DNA of 64,000 bases from Ascaphus truei (lineage: Eukaryota > Chordata > Amphibia > Anura > Ascaphidae). A program made the position numbers and the translations under genes. Location of the stretch: the NCBI GenBank assembly GCA_036426205.1, contig CM071570.1, forward strand, positions 143,584,450-143,648,449, read 5' to 3'. Under the pieces are notes generated by a model. That model was not told the origin of the DNA. It saw nothing but the letters and a program-made list of their open reading frames with translations, and searched no databases. Positions 1 to 12,340 of the stretch are shown piece after piece (the first letter of the stretch is position 1; each line of letters begins with the position of its first letter).

Positions 1-303
1 CCTTCATCTTCTGAAACAGGCTCTAGCACACCCCTTTTTGGAGCCCATCCCTCTCTCTACATGCACCAAATTGTATCTAGTGACTGCCTGGTCACTGAAA
101 CTTCCTCCCTCAGAACTTTGCATCTTTGGTCCTTCTTCTGCTGCACTGACGCCATTTGTGAACCCCGAGCAGAATCTTCGCCGATCGATCACAGGAGAAT
201 GGATCAATCGGCAACTTAGCTAATTAACCAATCATTGGTGGATTGTATTGATCGCACAAAATTACAGGGGAAAAAAACTGTCAGTTTGGACATCTGCTTT
301 AAC
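1..303 (+). repeat. Dispersed repeat, family R1 (copy 1)
   Basis: This segment matches two other places in the window in the same orientation, 20385-20741 and 63682-64000. Shared blocks include the stretch around ATCACAGGAGAA and the AT-rich block that ends near GGATTGTATTGAT. It ends at about 303 in a sequence resembling the inverted form of TTAAAGC-G-CAG, the terminus seen in better-preserved relatives. It is probably a non-autonomous, TTAA-flanked DNA element. No coding frame is convincing, and the left end lies outside the window. Confidence 0.6.
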
Positions 304-514
304 CCCTCATAGGGGGTCATCATATGGGATTGTAGAGACAGTTCTAGGTATCTAGATTGTAAAATGGATACATTGTTTATTTTCCTATGAGTTTCGCGAG
401 GCCATTATTATAGTCTTTTAATCCGATCTACCAAACGGACCTTTACATTAATTGACCTTTTCTTCTTCAGAAACCACCAAATACTATATCACACATTTGG
501 GTCCTACAACACAG

Positions 515-770
515 CGGTGAAGCAAGACTGTGGGTGCACATTTTTTGGGGGGGGGCACAGAGCGGTTGCAGAGGCCCCCTCTCTCCCCCCGCATTTAATA
601 AATGCAGAGGGACCGCGTGAAGCCTCTGCAACCTCTACTTACTGTGATTTGCCGGTTCATCACCTTGGCAAAACAGCAGCGCGGGTAAGGGGAGGGGTGG
701 AGGCCAACGGGCATGTAGGCAGGGTGGCCGCTCAAAAAAAGTGTGCGCGCCCATGCTCTACACCATGAAG
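515..770. mobile_element. Degenerate GC-rich hAT-like element
   Basis: The stretch has a G run, GCAGAGGCC and CCTCTGCAACC blocks around a short GCATTTAAT segment. The same internal layout occurs in the elements at 18210-18421, 18950-19241 and 53119-53468, where GAGGCC and ACCTCTG blocks surround a similar AT core. The ends are eroded and I see no target duplication. Assignment rests only on resemblance to the cleaner copies. Confidence 0.4.
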
Positions 771-774
771 AGAT

Positions 775-1350
775 GCATATTGGCTTTGGATCTATTATAG
801 ATCACCACAGAAAATATTGTATGTCTATTTCTCTGTCCCTAACAATTGATTAAATTTAATCCCAGCCATTTCTTATTTTCTGTACACTCTTTATCTACGC
901 CAGTTTTATTTGACCTGCACAAGAGCCTTTTACTTTTACTAACTTTCTGCATTAAGCAAGCAACAGGCCAGGATAGAACAGATGCATGAGGCTCTTTTTA
1001 TGAAGTGAATGTTTAGGGAACCCAACCTGACTCTGATATCTCAAACTCTTCATCATTATTTGACAGTTTAAAGTGAAGCACTCATATTCTAGGCTTGGAC
1101 GATAAGCACACCCAATTTGGCATCATACTTCCCACAAGCCATTGATAGAAATCAGTATATTTATTGCTTCTGTACCACATCCACATTTCAAGATTACATT
1201 GAAACTATGAGATAAACTTGTGGTAAACCAACTTTGAAGATACAACCCCAATGGTAAAACCAATTCATTTAAAAACCATAAAAAAAATGCCACCCCAAAA
1301 GTAAACTCTGAATCAAGAACTTCCTCCTTCATGAATGTTTACATTCTGAT
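775..1350. other. No recognisable feature
   Basis: AT-rich DNA without a long frame, terminal repeats or similarity to anything else I noticed in the window. Confidence 0.5.
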
Positions 1351-1369
1351 GTTTGTACAAAGAAAACCA

Positions 1370-2640
1370 CCACCTGAGGGGGAGGGTCGCTATGCGCACA
1401 ATGCAGAAGATGGCAGCGCAGTGAGAGCGCTCTGTGCAGGAGGGGACCAATTAAAAGAAAAAAGGAGCCCACACTGACAGGTATCCTCCTAAATAACTTA
1501 TCATCAACGGCAACTGGAGCATGTCAGCACCCATTCATGCCTCTTAAATAATCCAAAAAGCCCCTCTCTTAGAAGCCTCTAATTCTTCCAAAGGCGCCAA
1601 GTGGCCGAGGGACGATGGCGGCTCCCTGACACAACGAGGAGCTCTGACAGGGAGTGATCACCTGAGGGGTGAATCGACTGCTGTGTCTCTAAAAGACATG
1701 TGAAAAAGGGGAGTGTTCTAAAAATAAACATGTAAGGCTACAGTATTACAATAAAATTAATGCAATATGCAATGCATGCTGAATCCCAGCACTATACCAA
1801 AGCCTTAAAGAGGAAGATTAACTCCATTAACAAACACATGATTGAAGTAGATGAACAAATTGAGGCCATAACGCACACACAAACTAAACACTCTAAAGAC
1901 ATTTGCTGAACTAAAGATGCATGTTAAATCAATCATGGACATATAGAAACACTGAGAAATGATCCAGACACAATATATAAGAATCGGAATGTATCTGGGG
2001 AAATAAGCATTACATTCTGGAATCTAATCTTTCACAATTTTTTCATCATTTGTCCCTGGTCGTTAACAGAAGATCACTCCACACTGCCAGAACTTCCACA
2101 GGGCCTCAAAGCCAAACATTCTGAGGGCTGACAAACCTTGTGACATTATTTTCCGATCACTACCACTACTTTCCGAACCAAGAAAATCCGAAGAGCTTCC
2201 ATATACCCACAACCAAATAAATTTTGAAGGGTCCAATCTATTCAAAACCTCAAACCTCTAACCCAGACCTGGCTCAATCGTATGTAACCAAGGGGAGACC
2301 TGACCCTCGTTACCCGTCATAAACATCCTATGTCAAAACCAATAAATACGTGATGGGTTTTTCCCTGCAAACGTGCTGTTCTCCCTTAACATAATGGATT
2401 TCATGTTATCTCCACCAAAGATTGGCATTCATCGATTCTAGAAACACTGGGCCTGAAAACACACATCCACCGAGATGCAGGAACCACAGGATTCTGAAGA
2501 TGTCGTGCGAACCCCATATCAGTCTGGTCCTAAGCCACTGCTTCCAAACGGTTGGACTACCTAAAACTGCTGTTGTGGGTCTGATCTCGAAGGTCAACTG
2601 CCATTGGACTTGAACACTGTCATCTCTCTCTTGGACTATT
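1370..2640 (+). mobile_element. Possible L1-like LINE 5' region, heavily decayed
   Basis: A GC-richer segment near 1590-1640 contains GGCGCCAAGTGGCCGAGG and GATGGCGGCTCC, as found in promoters of L1/Tx1-type LINEs. It is followed by a lysine- and glutamate-rich, coiled-coil-like reading around 1810-1990 (for example IEAITHTQTKHSKD) that recalls L1 ORF1 proteins. Stops and frameshifts break every frame. No reverse transcriptase is visible nearby. This is a weak call made on composition and a short protein resemblance only. Confidence 0.28.
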
Positions 2641-4855
2641 GATCCCCACGCTGGGTCGTTGAGACCTTTGTGACTCTATGTGTTGGGGCTGGGGTGTCAT
2701 CTCGGCCCACACGATGGGATCGTAACCCCTGAGGAGGGTCATGTCCACTCCTCTAATATCTTTTTCTTCTGATATGCATTACTAACAAATGCTCTTTACA
2801 CCAAAGCTTCCTTTCCAGACACAGATGACCATCTCCAGGATCAGATGATGTCAGAGACATCGGGTTTGGGAGATTGACCTGAACTGGAGGTTTATGACAA
2901 CACACCAGCTCAGAGACACATACGTCCAGACTTGCATCACCAAAGGGATGGGTCTAAGGTTTTTGATGTATTTTATCTAAGAAGAGAGCTATTACAGACT
3001 ATACGGGGAGAGTCAAAGAGGTGAAGGCCCACCCAGTGTCGTATTGTCTCCTTCTCCTGTTTGCACCTCCTGCAACTGTTTATGCTGAGAAGTTTGTGAG
3101 GATGTCCGTTTTTGTATATTGTTATGTTTGACATTTTAATGTAAATTGACTTTTTAAGGCCTTCCTGGGTCTGGTTTGCTCAACCTCCCCACCCCCCACA
3201 AGCTCTTTGATGTGCGGGAAAACGGTTTTGCTTTTCCTCAGAGACGTCATTTGAAGGCCCCCAAGGGCGGGTTTTTATGCTTTAAAAATATTCCCGTTAT
3301 ATTGAAATACCCCTCCCCCTTACTACCCTAACCTCACCCATATATACTTTTCAGTTCACACCCAGAATATTAACCTACTCCCATTTCCAACCCAAGTGTT
3401 TCTCAAATAAAAGTGTTGTTTACTTTAAATTGTGTATACTAATGTTCTACTACACAATAACTACAGATAGCATTTAGAGTATCTGATGAATCTCCCAGAA
3501 TACAAAAGTGTGCTGATCTCCCACCCGTGTAAGAGAGCGGGGTTCCCCTTCAAGAAATAATAAAGATTGATTGAAGGGAGTTGGTGTCTTCTTCGGGTTC
3601 AGGAGTGACATTTAGACAGCGGGACAACACATCCTCTTTAGAAGTTGAATTATAATCCATTTGTTATAAGGCATCATCATAAAATAATAAGTTGTCAAAC
3701 AGTAGCAACTGATGAAACACAGACAAGAGCTAGTGCACATCCAGACACCCATAACCGGACAGTGCCTTAAATATATATATACTGCACCGACAACACTTTT
3801 TATTCGAGCAAGATGCACACGATTTGTACCTGGCAGATACTTTGAATCACGCCGCTGCCCCCGCTTTGATGCTGCTTTTGCGTTTTGGCCTTCCCAGCCA
3901 CGGTTCATGCCTGGCGAGCGGGGAATCTGATCTGTTTAAATGTAACAGAAGAATTTACTAGGGCGGCACCATGTTTCGTGTTGTCCGACAGATGATCTCA
4001 TATATAAACTCATGATAACCGAAGAATTTACTAGACTGGCGGAGAATATTTCTTTTGTCCACCAAGGCATAACTAACTCATGACTCTTAACGTAATGTGT
4101 GGACTTTGCAAGTTGTTGTTCGTTTACTATACCAAAAAGATACTTTAATCCCAGTACAGTATTCTAACCGTCTTGTAACTTGTCCTTGATACTGTGAAGG
4201 AAGAGTTTGCAAAAAATGTATCAATTTAGGCCTTACATACAGTTATTATTAAATAAGACCAACAATCATTTTTTCGCTTACTACATATTCTACAGAGACC
4301 ATGAGTTTTTCAAGTGGAGCACCGCTTTCCAAAACCTGACAGAAGTATGCTTATTTGGATATGGGCGCTTTTTAAAAATGCAAACAAGGATAACGATGGC
4401 AACAGTTGTTCAATTGATATAGTATTTATTTTCATCGAAAAATTATGTTTACACTTTTAAGATTTTCGCCAACTACTCATGTTTGTGGAAGAGAGCTGGT
4501 CAATTGCAATAGGAAAAGGTTAGATGTATAGTTTGACCCCCTGTTTCACACCGTATATGACCCCAATTTGTTGGAGGTTATTGGTGTGTGTGCCACGGTT
4601 GGCCGTGGATGTTTGCCTTTGTTGCCCCGTTTGTATCTATTCTGTAATGGATGCGGCAACCCAAAAGCGAAGGTGAGGGTATGTTTAAAACGAAATAAGT
4701 AATCGACAGTCGCCAAGCGCAGACCTTTAAGCGCCAGAACCAGAAAACCTAGAACCAGCAAGCCAGCACCAGTCTTATCATGGAATTCTCACATCGTGGC
4801 TGTCGGTGGACAACCTCTGAGATGGATTTCGCAGCCAATTTTGATGAAGCTTGCA
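2640..4855. other. Unassigned, mostly AT-rich DNA
   Basis: No gene, tandem array or clear terminal repeat. A short near-repeat occurs at 3945-3980 and 4018-4045 (GAAGAATTTACTAG in both), which suggests a small old element, but its limits are not clear. The stretch may hold more of a decayed retroelement. Confidence 0.4.
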
Positions 4856-4859
4856 TGTC

Positions 4860-6755
4860 CGTCCTCCCCCCACGGTCCAGTTCTCACTCCCATGTCCCAG
4901 TCTCACTCACATCCTGCCATAACCCCTGTGCCGCATGTCTCACTCCCCCCCATGGGCCCAGTCTACACTGCCCCCCATTAGTCCCAGTTCCTCCACCTCC
5001 CCCATGTGCAGGTCTCACTCCCCCATGTGCCAGTCTCACTCCGCCCAGGTGCCAGTCTCACACCGTGTCCCTCCCCCCCATTCCCATGTCCATCACTCCC
5101 CCCCATGTCGCCACTTGCTCCCCTTCCAAATCCCCCCCCCATGTCCCAGTCTCACCCCCATGTCCCAGTCTCACTCCCCTCACACTGCCATTGCCAGTCA
5201 CTCCATTCCTCTCCCACAGTGCCGACTACCACTGTCCTCCCCTCCCCCATGTGCCCAGTCCTCACTCCGCCCCCATGTCCAGTCCTCACTCACCCCCTCT
5301 TACCAGGTCACAACCGCTGATGCAGGAAGCAACGAGATCGCTGCTGTGTAAATGTTAGCACAGCGTAGACAGCCGCACCTCCAATGGCCAAAAGAGTCTT
5401 CACTCTCCCACACCCCCATGTCCCAGTCTCACTTCCCCCCCCATGTCCCAAAGTCTCAATCCCCCACTGGACCAGTGCAACGACCACCCACATGTCCCAG
5501 AGTCCCCACCCCCAGTCACCAAGGTCAATACCCCCACCAGTGTCCAGGCCGCACTCCCCCCCATGTCCAGTCTCACCCCCCCCCACTGTCTCCAGTCTCA
5601 CTTCCGCCCCCCCCCAGGTTGACCCAGGAGAAAGAAACTTAAAAACAAGTGGAAAAGGCGACGGAAAAAGACAAAAGGGAACAAATTAGGAAAAAGGAGA
5701 AAGACTAAGAACAATCGGCTTGAAGGGGCAACAAGGAGCAACGCAAACACACAGGGAAAATGGAGAAACGCCACGAAAAATTGGTGTGAAGGAAGGCGAG
5801 TCTAAATCACAACAAATGGGCCAACCGTAGTAAGCACAAAACACATGTGACAGTCTCACTACACCCCACATGTGCAAGTCTCACTCCCACCCAATGTCAC
5901 AGTCGCACTCCCCCCCCCCCCCCCCAATGTCCCAGTCCCACTCCCCCCCCGCCCAGTCCCCGGTCTCACTCCCCCCATGTCCGTTACCCCCAGCTCCACT
6001 CTCACCCCCCCCCATGTCCCAGTCTCCTTCCCCCATGTCCCAGTCCCTCCCCTGCCTGCCAGTATCACTCCCCCATGTTCCCAGTCCACTCACCCATGGA
6101 CACCCAGCTCATCACTCCCACCACGATTCCCAGTCTCACTCCCCCCCATGTCCCAGTCTCACTCCCCATGTCCCAGTCTCACTCCCCCAGGCCACAGTTC
6201 ACTCACCCCACCACGGGTCCCAGTATCACTCCCCCACATTTGTCCCCAGTCTCACCTCACCACCCTATGGAAAGGAGAACAAGCAAAAACAACTAAAGTG
6301 TAAAAGGAGAAAGAACAACACAGGGGAATGGCGAACAGAACAAAAAGGGGCCAGTATAAAGACAAAAGTGGTTTTGTGTGCCAGTCTCACTCCCCCCCCA
6401 TGCTCCCAGTCGACACTCCCCCCCGGTCCCAGTCTCACTCCCCCATGTCCGTCTCACCCACATGTGCCAGTCTCCAATCCCCCATTTATTGTTGCCAGTC
6501 TCCACTCCCCCAGTGGCAGTCTCAATCCACCCATTTGTGCCGTCTCACTCCCCATGTCCCAAGCCCACTCCCCCATGTGCCAGTCTCAATCCCCCATGCC
6601 CAGTCTCATCCCACCATTGTTCCCAAGTTCACTCCCCCATGTGCCAGTCTCACTCCCACCTGCCCCATGTCCCAGTCTCACTCACCCATGTGCCAGTCTC
6701 ACTCCCCCCTGTCCCAGTTCTCACTCCCCAGGTGTACCAGCTCAATACAGCAGAA
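4860..6755 (+). repeat. Degenerate minisatellite, 21-22 bp unit, in three blocks
   Basis: The unit reads approximately CCCCATGTCCCAGTCTCACT plus one or two C. It recurs dozens of times in blocks 4860-5330, 5395-5620 and 5845-6260, and again at 6380-6745. The blocks are separated by purine-rich spacers (about 5630-5840 and 6270-6375) that resemble each other: both carry GGAGAAAGAA, AACAAAAAGG-like and AAAGGAGAA strings. Units vary in length by C-run slippage. Long overlapping frames through the array are proline/serine/histidine-rich repeat translations and not genes. Confidence 0.9.
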
Positions 6756-6829
6756 ATGGGAACGCTATTAGACAAATATTATAATATTTATTTTTAAGTT
6801 ATGTAATTTGTGCTATAAATACTTTTTTT

Positions 6830-7010
6830 GTAGACGCGTGGCGGGGGCGTTACAAAGCTGGTTCGCCCTCAATGGCTGAACCAGCTCACGTGCGCTGACG
6901 TCATGTGATTTTGATTACATCAGGCAGGGGGGGCCCGAGAAATTTCATGGATGAAAAGGGGGGCTCGGCATAAAAAGTTTGCTCACCCCTGCATTAGAGG
7001 GTTGGTACAT
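6830..7010. mobile_element. Fragment of CpG-rich DNA element
   Basis: Contains the block TTCGCCCTCAATGGCTGAAC, which is shared with the elements at 13729-14003, 22090-22620, 26949-27282 and 45153-45459. It ends with TTTGCTCACCCCTGCATTA, which matches the right terminus of the hAT-like elements at 18.2, 19.0 and 53.1 kb. It looks like a composite or truncated pair of non-autonomous elements. Confidence 0.5.
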
Positions 7011-7014
7011 CTGG

Positions 7015-8515
7015 GTTATTTCCTCACCGTGGAATAAAGTTTGTTAAATCATACCTAACTGTGGTGTTGCACCCGTCCATTGGGATGACCAAATGAACGC
7101 AACGTTAAGTGGCTGCGTTAACTTCCACAGACAAGACATGTCAATGAAAATGCCTCATTTGCATATCATTTTAGCACGAACGGCCGCTATAATTGAAGCT
7201 TTACGGGAGTAAGCACGACTAAACGTTACGTTATTATCCTTTGAAGATACATCGTTGGTCTTAACGTGATGTAAAGTTAAGGTTAAGATCATGTTAAGTG
7301 GCTTAGTAGAGCTTTGTGGATCTTGCTCAAGTGTTACAGACACATTTTGCAGAAAAGGCTCAGTCACAGACTGCATGAGGTGAGCAGGCAGTACAACAGA
7401 AGTACACCTGCTTCCAACCTAAAAGTACTCGCTTATTGTTGTTATTGAATAACTCATTTCACAAGGTAAAAGCCTAATTTTCAAGCAGATATTAAACCTT
7501 ACAGCCGTTTCTTGCTTTTTGTTTTTTTTTTTTTAATTGTCCACTTCATTAGCTACTACAGTACTAGTTTTTTTTTTAATGTAAATTTAAGTAACTGCCC
7601 TGCATCTTGCATGTACTCTATTTCAGGAAGCCTTTTTGGCTCACAGTTTAAGCACTCAAGGTACAGATACAGACAGGGTAGCCACTGAAATGTGCAATGT
7701 AAAAGGTAATAAGATCCAGGTCTCGGGTTGGGGTGGGGGGGAGAGAAGGAGAGAGAGATCGATAGATACAGAGAGGCAGAAGGTAAAAGGCAGAATTAGA
7801 GACAGACAGTAAGTGAGAAACAAAATCAGGTCTGACAAAAACGTAAAAGTGGGCACTTCTATGGACATCCCCATTTATTTTATGAAAATGCTCATTATTA
7901 TTATTGGACAAAATTCTCTTGTGCCAGGGTTTTATTCTGACAAAGCATTTCAAATGTATAAAAACAAGCTTAAAAAATACATGGAGATTACATTATTGGA
8001 GTGTTAACTTTTTCAATAAAAAACAACGCAGCAAGTTATTTTTTGTTTGTGTGTGTTTGAAAAGGTTTGTACCAATATTACTTTAAAAATATATTTTAAT
8101 TAGTATTTTGCTTGGTGTATGACCTGGTGAAACACAGTCTATAAAATGATGGGTGGGATAATTATTTTACAAGTAATGAGATACAAACACTGATTTAATA
8201 AGTTGTGCTGTAAGTAATATTGTAAACTATATACAAGTTAAATTGTATTTCTATAAATAGTTTGCTAGGTATTTTTAATACACATTAATTACATGGGAGT
8301 ATATTGTTAAACACTGGTAAATGTATTTCCCATAAACTTTGCTGCCATGATTTAATTGTTAAAATTGCATTCCTTCTACTTGTTTTTCGTGTCTTTATTT
8401 GAATAATATTGCAAGAGACTTCTAAGGGTGATCTTTTTAATATCTTATCATAAGCAACGGCAAACGCTTTTAAAGCAGCAAACTCTCCCCACCCCCCCCA
8501 AAAAAAAATGATAAT
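7015..8515. other. AT-rich DNA, no gene seen
   Basis: Contains a short GA run near 7735-7765 and T- and A-rich tracts. No frame with a protein-like composition, no terminal repeats and no similarity to the rest of the window were seen. Confidence 0.5.
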
Positions 8516-8517
8516 CT

Positions 8518-9182
8518 AAGGCTGAGTCCCCGCTGGCGCTGAGCTTGCTATGCGCTTGCCTCTGTGAATGGGAATCCTCCCGTTCACGCTCGCGCTGTGC
8601 GTGGGCGCTCATGCTCGTGCACGCACGTCTCCCAAACCTTGTGCATGAAGAGACACTGAAGAGATACTTTCAGGCTCAGAGCAGGGTCACATGACCCTGC
8701 TCTGACCAATGAGAAGAGAGAGGGCGTGTTGTAATGCCCTCTCACTACTGCAAACACAAACATGGGATTTCTAGCCGAGAGAAGTGGAAGAGGGGGAGGG
8801 GGGGGGGGGAAAGCGGTGGGGTGGGGGGGGGGGGCAAAGCGGAGAGGGGGGGGAGGGGAAAACTGACTGGTGTGGGGGGGAGAAAACAAAGTGGTGTGGT
8901 GGGGCAAACAAAGTGGTGTTGTGTGGGGAGGGGGCAAACAAAGTGGTGTGGTGTGGTCAAAGTGAGGGGGAGAAAGGAGAGAAGGGGGGGAGAGGACGGA
9001 AGGGGGAGAGAGAGAGGAGGGAAGGGGGAGAGAGAGCAATGGGGGGGAGAGAGAGAGAGAGAGAGAGAGCAAAATGGGGGAGAGAGAGAAGGGAGAGAGG
9101 AGGGAAGGGGGTAGAGAGAAAATGGACAGACACACACACAGCCCCTATTCAGCCAATGACACGCCCCCCCCCCCCCCCCCAC
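8518..9182. repeat. CpG-rich element followed by purine-rich simple repeat
   Basis: It starts with TAAGGCTGAGTCCCCGCTGG. The element at 24222 starts with a similar GGCTGCGTCCCCGCTAGCGC, so both belong to one group of CpG-rich short elements. From 8785 to 9130 the sequence becomes (GGGGA)n/(GA)n purine-rich DNA, with GTGGTGTGGT-like repeats at 8865-8960, and it ends in a C run at 9161-9180. Frames here are low-complexity artefacts. Confidence 0.65.
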
Positions 9183-9487
9183 TCCTGCTCTAAAAATGTT
9201 GCAGGATAGCGATCGTGCCAAACTTTGTTCTCTTAAGCAATGCGAACGTCAGCAGCCATTTTAACCTCCTAGTGAGGAACATTTTTAGCAACTGATATCT
9301 CCAGAATTCACCTACAGAATATAAAAGTGATTTTTGTTGTTAGTTTTTTAAACCAAAGATTTTGCCATGATATAAGGAAAGGAGACATCTTTGGGGCGAG
9401 TAGAGCCGATTTCCAATATAAATAAAATTTAAAAAAAAGAGAAAAAATTGCCTCTGCGCTTAAACACTACCTGCTGCAGCCACCGTA

Positions 9488-9894
9488 AGGCCGAGTCCAT
9501 AGACGGACCGGCCGTGCTGAGGCGTGCGGACGCTCCGCGCTGAGCCCCTGCATCCTCAATGAGGATGCCTAGAGAGGGGACTCACGCGAGCGTCCGCAGG
9601 CGTGCTGAGGAGTTGGAGTTTTCAGCCGAGCACCAAGCTGTTTTTCAGCGCGCTGTCGGCTGAAAACCTACAATCACCGCACAGCAGCGTCAACGTCACG
9701 GCGCCGTGACATTGACTTCAGTGCGTCGCGGGCGATTGGCCCAGCGACGTCACTGCCCCGCCTCCAACCACCTCCCCCCGGCTCCCTTCACGCACGTTGG
9801 CTCGCCTGCAAGTCCGTGCAATCGCGCTGACTGAAGCAGGCGAGCCTCAGCGTTAGCACGCCTCCGCTCTCCCCACATCTCTATGGCCCGGGCC
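9488..9894. mobile_element. MITE flanked by TA, CpG-rich (copy 1)
   Basis: The element begins AGGCCGAGTCCATAGA next to TA and ends CTATGGCCCGGGCC next to TA. The ends form an imperfect inverted repeat of about 15 bp. A second copy at 15843-16238 has the same start, the same internal blocks (GCGGACGCTCCGCGCTGAGC and TCGGCTGAAAAC) and the same end. TA flanks suggest Tc1/mariner-type mobility. It carries no transposase. Confidence 0.75.
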
Positions 9895-9930
9895 TACGGC
9901 AGGGAACGGAAAGATAAAAATGAATAACAG

Positions 9931-10137
9931 TTGTTCTTGTATAGCACTGACAGTGTACACAGAGCTGCACATAGAATTTTTCCATAGAGCTTGCAATCTA
10001 ATTTGGTGCCTGAGGCACAGGGAGATAACGTGACTTGCCCACGATCACAAAGAGCTGACACTGGGATTTGAACAGGCTCGCCGGCTTCAAACTCAGTGTT
10101 ATTGCTTTTCATAATCAGTGTCTATTACTCACTGAGC
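9931..10137 (-). mobile_element. CORE/MIR-type tRNA-derived SINE (copy 1)
   Basis: Read on the minus strand, the element has a tRNA-like B box (TTCAAATCCCAGTGTCAGCT) followed by a core reading GGGCAAGTCACGTTATCTC and CCTGTGCCTCAGGC. The core closely follows the deeply conserved core of MIR/CORE-SINEs. Other copies in the window are the split copy at 25468-26234 and the copy at 41940-42065. It would be transcribed by RNA polymerase III and is not protein-coding. Confidence 0.75.
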
Positions 10138-10193
10138 AGGAGAGAGGGGGGGAGAAGAAGGAGAAGGAGGAGGGAAAGAGAATGTAAAAAAAT

Positions 10194-10382
10194 AGAAGAG
10201 AGACAGGGGACAGGCGAAGGAAAAAAGAGACAGGGTACAGGCGAAGGAAAAAAGAGACAGGGGACAGGCGAAGGAAAAAAGAGACAGGGGGCAGGCAAAG
10301 GAAAAGAGACAGGGGGCAGGCAAAGGGAAAGAGACAGGGGGCAGGCAAAGGGAAAGAGACAGAGGGCAGGCAAAGGGATAAA
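10194..10382 (+). repeat. Minisatellite with 25-27 bp unit
   Basis: About seven tandem copies of a purine-rich unit reading GAGACAGGGGACAGGCGAAGG plus an A run. The unit changes to a GAGACAGGGGGCAGGCAAAGG variant in the right half. Frames through it give lysine/glycine/threonine-rich repeats with no meaning. Confidence 0.9.
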
Positions 10383-10746
10383 GAGGGAGGAAAAGAAAAA
10401 AAGAGACACTTGGGACTATGCATCAATGCAATTTCTGAGCAATGTAACATTTTCATCCAGTGTCAATATATCAATATACTTTGTTCCAATGTTGCTGTCT
10501 GGGGAGTTACAGTACAGGGAACAACTATTATAATGAGATGTATCAGATCCTGCACCTTTTCTATTACGTGTGCACATCTGTGTTGATACATAGATCCCAC
10601 AGAGAAGGGCAAGTAAAGACACAGGTTACAAAAGGGAAAGAGAGAGGGAAAGAGACACCGACACGAAAACAATGAGACACACACTATCCAGTACTTGGTG
10701 TATATTTTCTGCTGAATTCACTCTGATATCTAATCTGTTCACTTAC

Positions 10747-11092
10747 CTCATAAGGCAATTTGTCAAAATAGCCATTATTTGTCCATTCCCTGAGGCCAGA
10801 ACTACTGAACTGACTAGTGAGACAGTCTATTCCACAGCTATCCTTATCGTCATATTCATCCTCATCCAAATCACTCATGTTAATGGCTGTAGTTTTCAGC
10901 GAGAGCATTGGCTTCTCTTTTACACCATGTAATTCCACTGCATCCAGCTCGGTGTAATAGTCCAATAGAGAACTGTTGGTTTCCAGGCGCAAAAGGTTTG
11001 TTGGGAAGCTGATTTCTTTTATGCAAGGTGTGAACTGGCGAGCTTGAGGAGAATGCACATGTGTGGGTTCTCCAGACCAAATGGTTTCCCAC
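10747..11092 (-). CDS. FBXL4: FBXL4, second coding exon (residues about 171-286)
   Basis: The exon follows an acceptor reading TAG (11094-11093) and ends at a GAG|GTAAGT donor (GT at 10746-10745). Its 346 bp complete the arginine codon split with the previous exon and then encode 115 residues in phase 0. Recognisable stretches are [35 protein letters not shown] and [11 protein letters not shown], which match vertebrate FBXL4. The exon covers the end of the discoidin-like region, an acidic linker ([11 protein letters not shown]) and the first residues of the F-box. FBXL4 is a mitochondrial F-box protein. In mammals it acts in an SCF ubiquitin ligase that limits BNIP3 and NIX levels and so restrains mitophagy, and its loss causes mitochondrial DNA depletion. 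The remaining F-box and leucine-rich repeat exons are not in this window. Confidence 0.95.
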
Positions 11093-12004
11093 CTAGATCA
11101 GAAATGGATAGCAACAATAGATCAGTTACGGGTATTATTTATTTAGTGCTGTATTGGCTCTTATTTATGTGCTTGAAGTCTACTGCTCGAATTACCAAGA
11201 TTTCACGATTAAATGCAAAAAGACTTCAAAGTAAGAACCCTGGGTCAATTTCCTTGTCATGATTATATTAAATATATTCAAAAACATATTTGTTAATGGT
11301 TTCTACTTCCTCAGTCAGAGTGTAGCCTGCAACATGAAGATGTAGCAACGCAGCACACTTTGTTGTTACTAATCCTTTGGTTACAACTGGCTGGTCACTG
11401 TACCTTTAAGAAATTAAAACCTGCAGCAGGGGTCCCCCTAATTATCCCATGATGCTCAAGGCTCAAGATTTAACGTACACCACTCGCGATGGAAACACTG
11501 CGAAGGGAAATATTGACACTAGACAGCATTGTTTCACTACTACCACCATCTTTATAAAATGTCCAAAGTAGTGCCGAATCTAACAACTAATAAAGGACTA
11601 TATATTTTTCCCACAAAGACCCCTGGAGTGCAGCCTAGTGTTTCTTTTAGATTTTCACTATTACACTGCCATGGAAATTCTTAAAGGAGCAGTTCCCCCT
11701 CTGTTCCCCCTTTTTGTTAAATGGCTCCAGGGACCCCTTGCTTCTCATCACTACAACTTCTAACTAAAAACAAAAGGGATGAGGGGGAAGAGGGGACAGG
11801 ACAAGGGGGGACGGGGAAAGTAGCGGAAACGGCTCCTTTAATACCTGGATCCCATATCGAGTGTAAGGACCTAACTTTTAAGAGCAGATACCAGATTGTT
11901 GCATTCAAGTACATCTTATTTCTTGTATAAGATCGAAGTAATAACCCCACAAAATCCCAGCAAGCTCAAGAAACCCCAAAACCCACCACATAATATATTA
12001 TAAT

Positions 12005-12130
12005 CAAAAATGAATAGACTATGCCGTTCTGTGACTAACAAAATGTTTTTATTTGTGAGAGCTTTCGAGATACACTGATCTCTTCTTCCGGCGGTGTTAC
12101 AATGGATAAAGTAAGAAAGGGTTTTACTTA
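12005..12130 (-). repeat. Retroelement terminus with hammerhead-like hairpin (copy a)
   Basis: On the minus strand, 12090-12061 reads GAAGA, then A, then GAGAT-CAGTGT-ATCTC (a perfect 5-bp stem), then GAAAGC. This is the same layout as the hairpin motifs at 14681, 19478, 26781, 56374, 58336 and 59418. Downstream comes CACAAATAAAAACATTTTG and GTCACAGAACGG. The copy at 12341-12440 is in the opposite orientation, so the two form an inverted pair around about 200 bp of DNA. Confidence 0.6.
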
Positions 12131-12340
12131 AATACAGTGCATCCTGGAATGTATCTGTGACTGACGCCTATCCCTCCCCCCTGTGCAGTATCCAATTTAT
12201 GACTAAGGCCTGGGACATAGTACGGTGAGCCTTGCTGAGCCGTGCACTTACCCCCTGCATCTGTCATCAGCGCGGCTTAAGCAGCCGCTTCCGCATGCTT
12301 TTGGAGGCTCAGATATTTTGGAGAGACAGGCAAATTTAAA

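Noticed and set aside
4780..6797. Several long proline/serine/histidine-rich frames
   Set aside because: All three phases are open because the 21-22 bp array lacks stop codons. Composition follows the repeat and no start or domain is credible.
8584..9221. Frames of 120-180 residues on both strands
   Set aside because: They come from purine-rich simple repeat. Both strands are open, and the products are glycine/arginine/glutamate or serine/leucine/proline strings.
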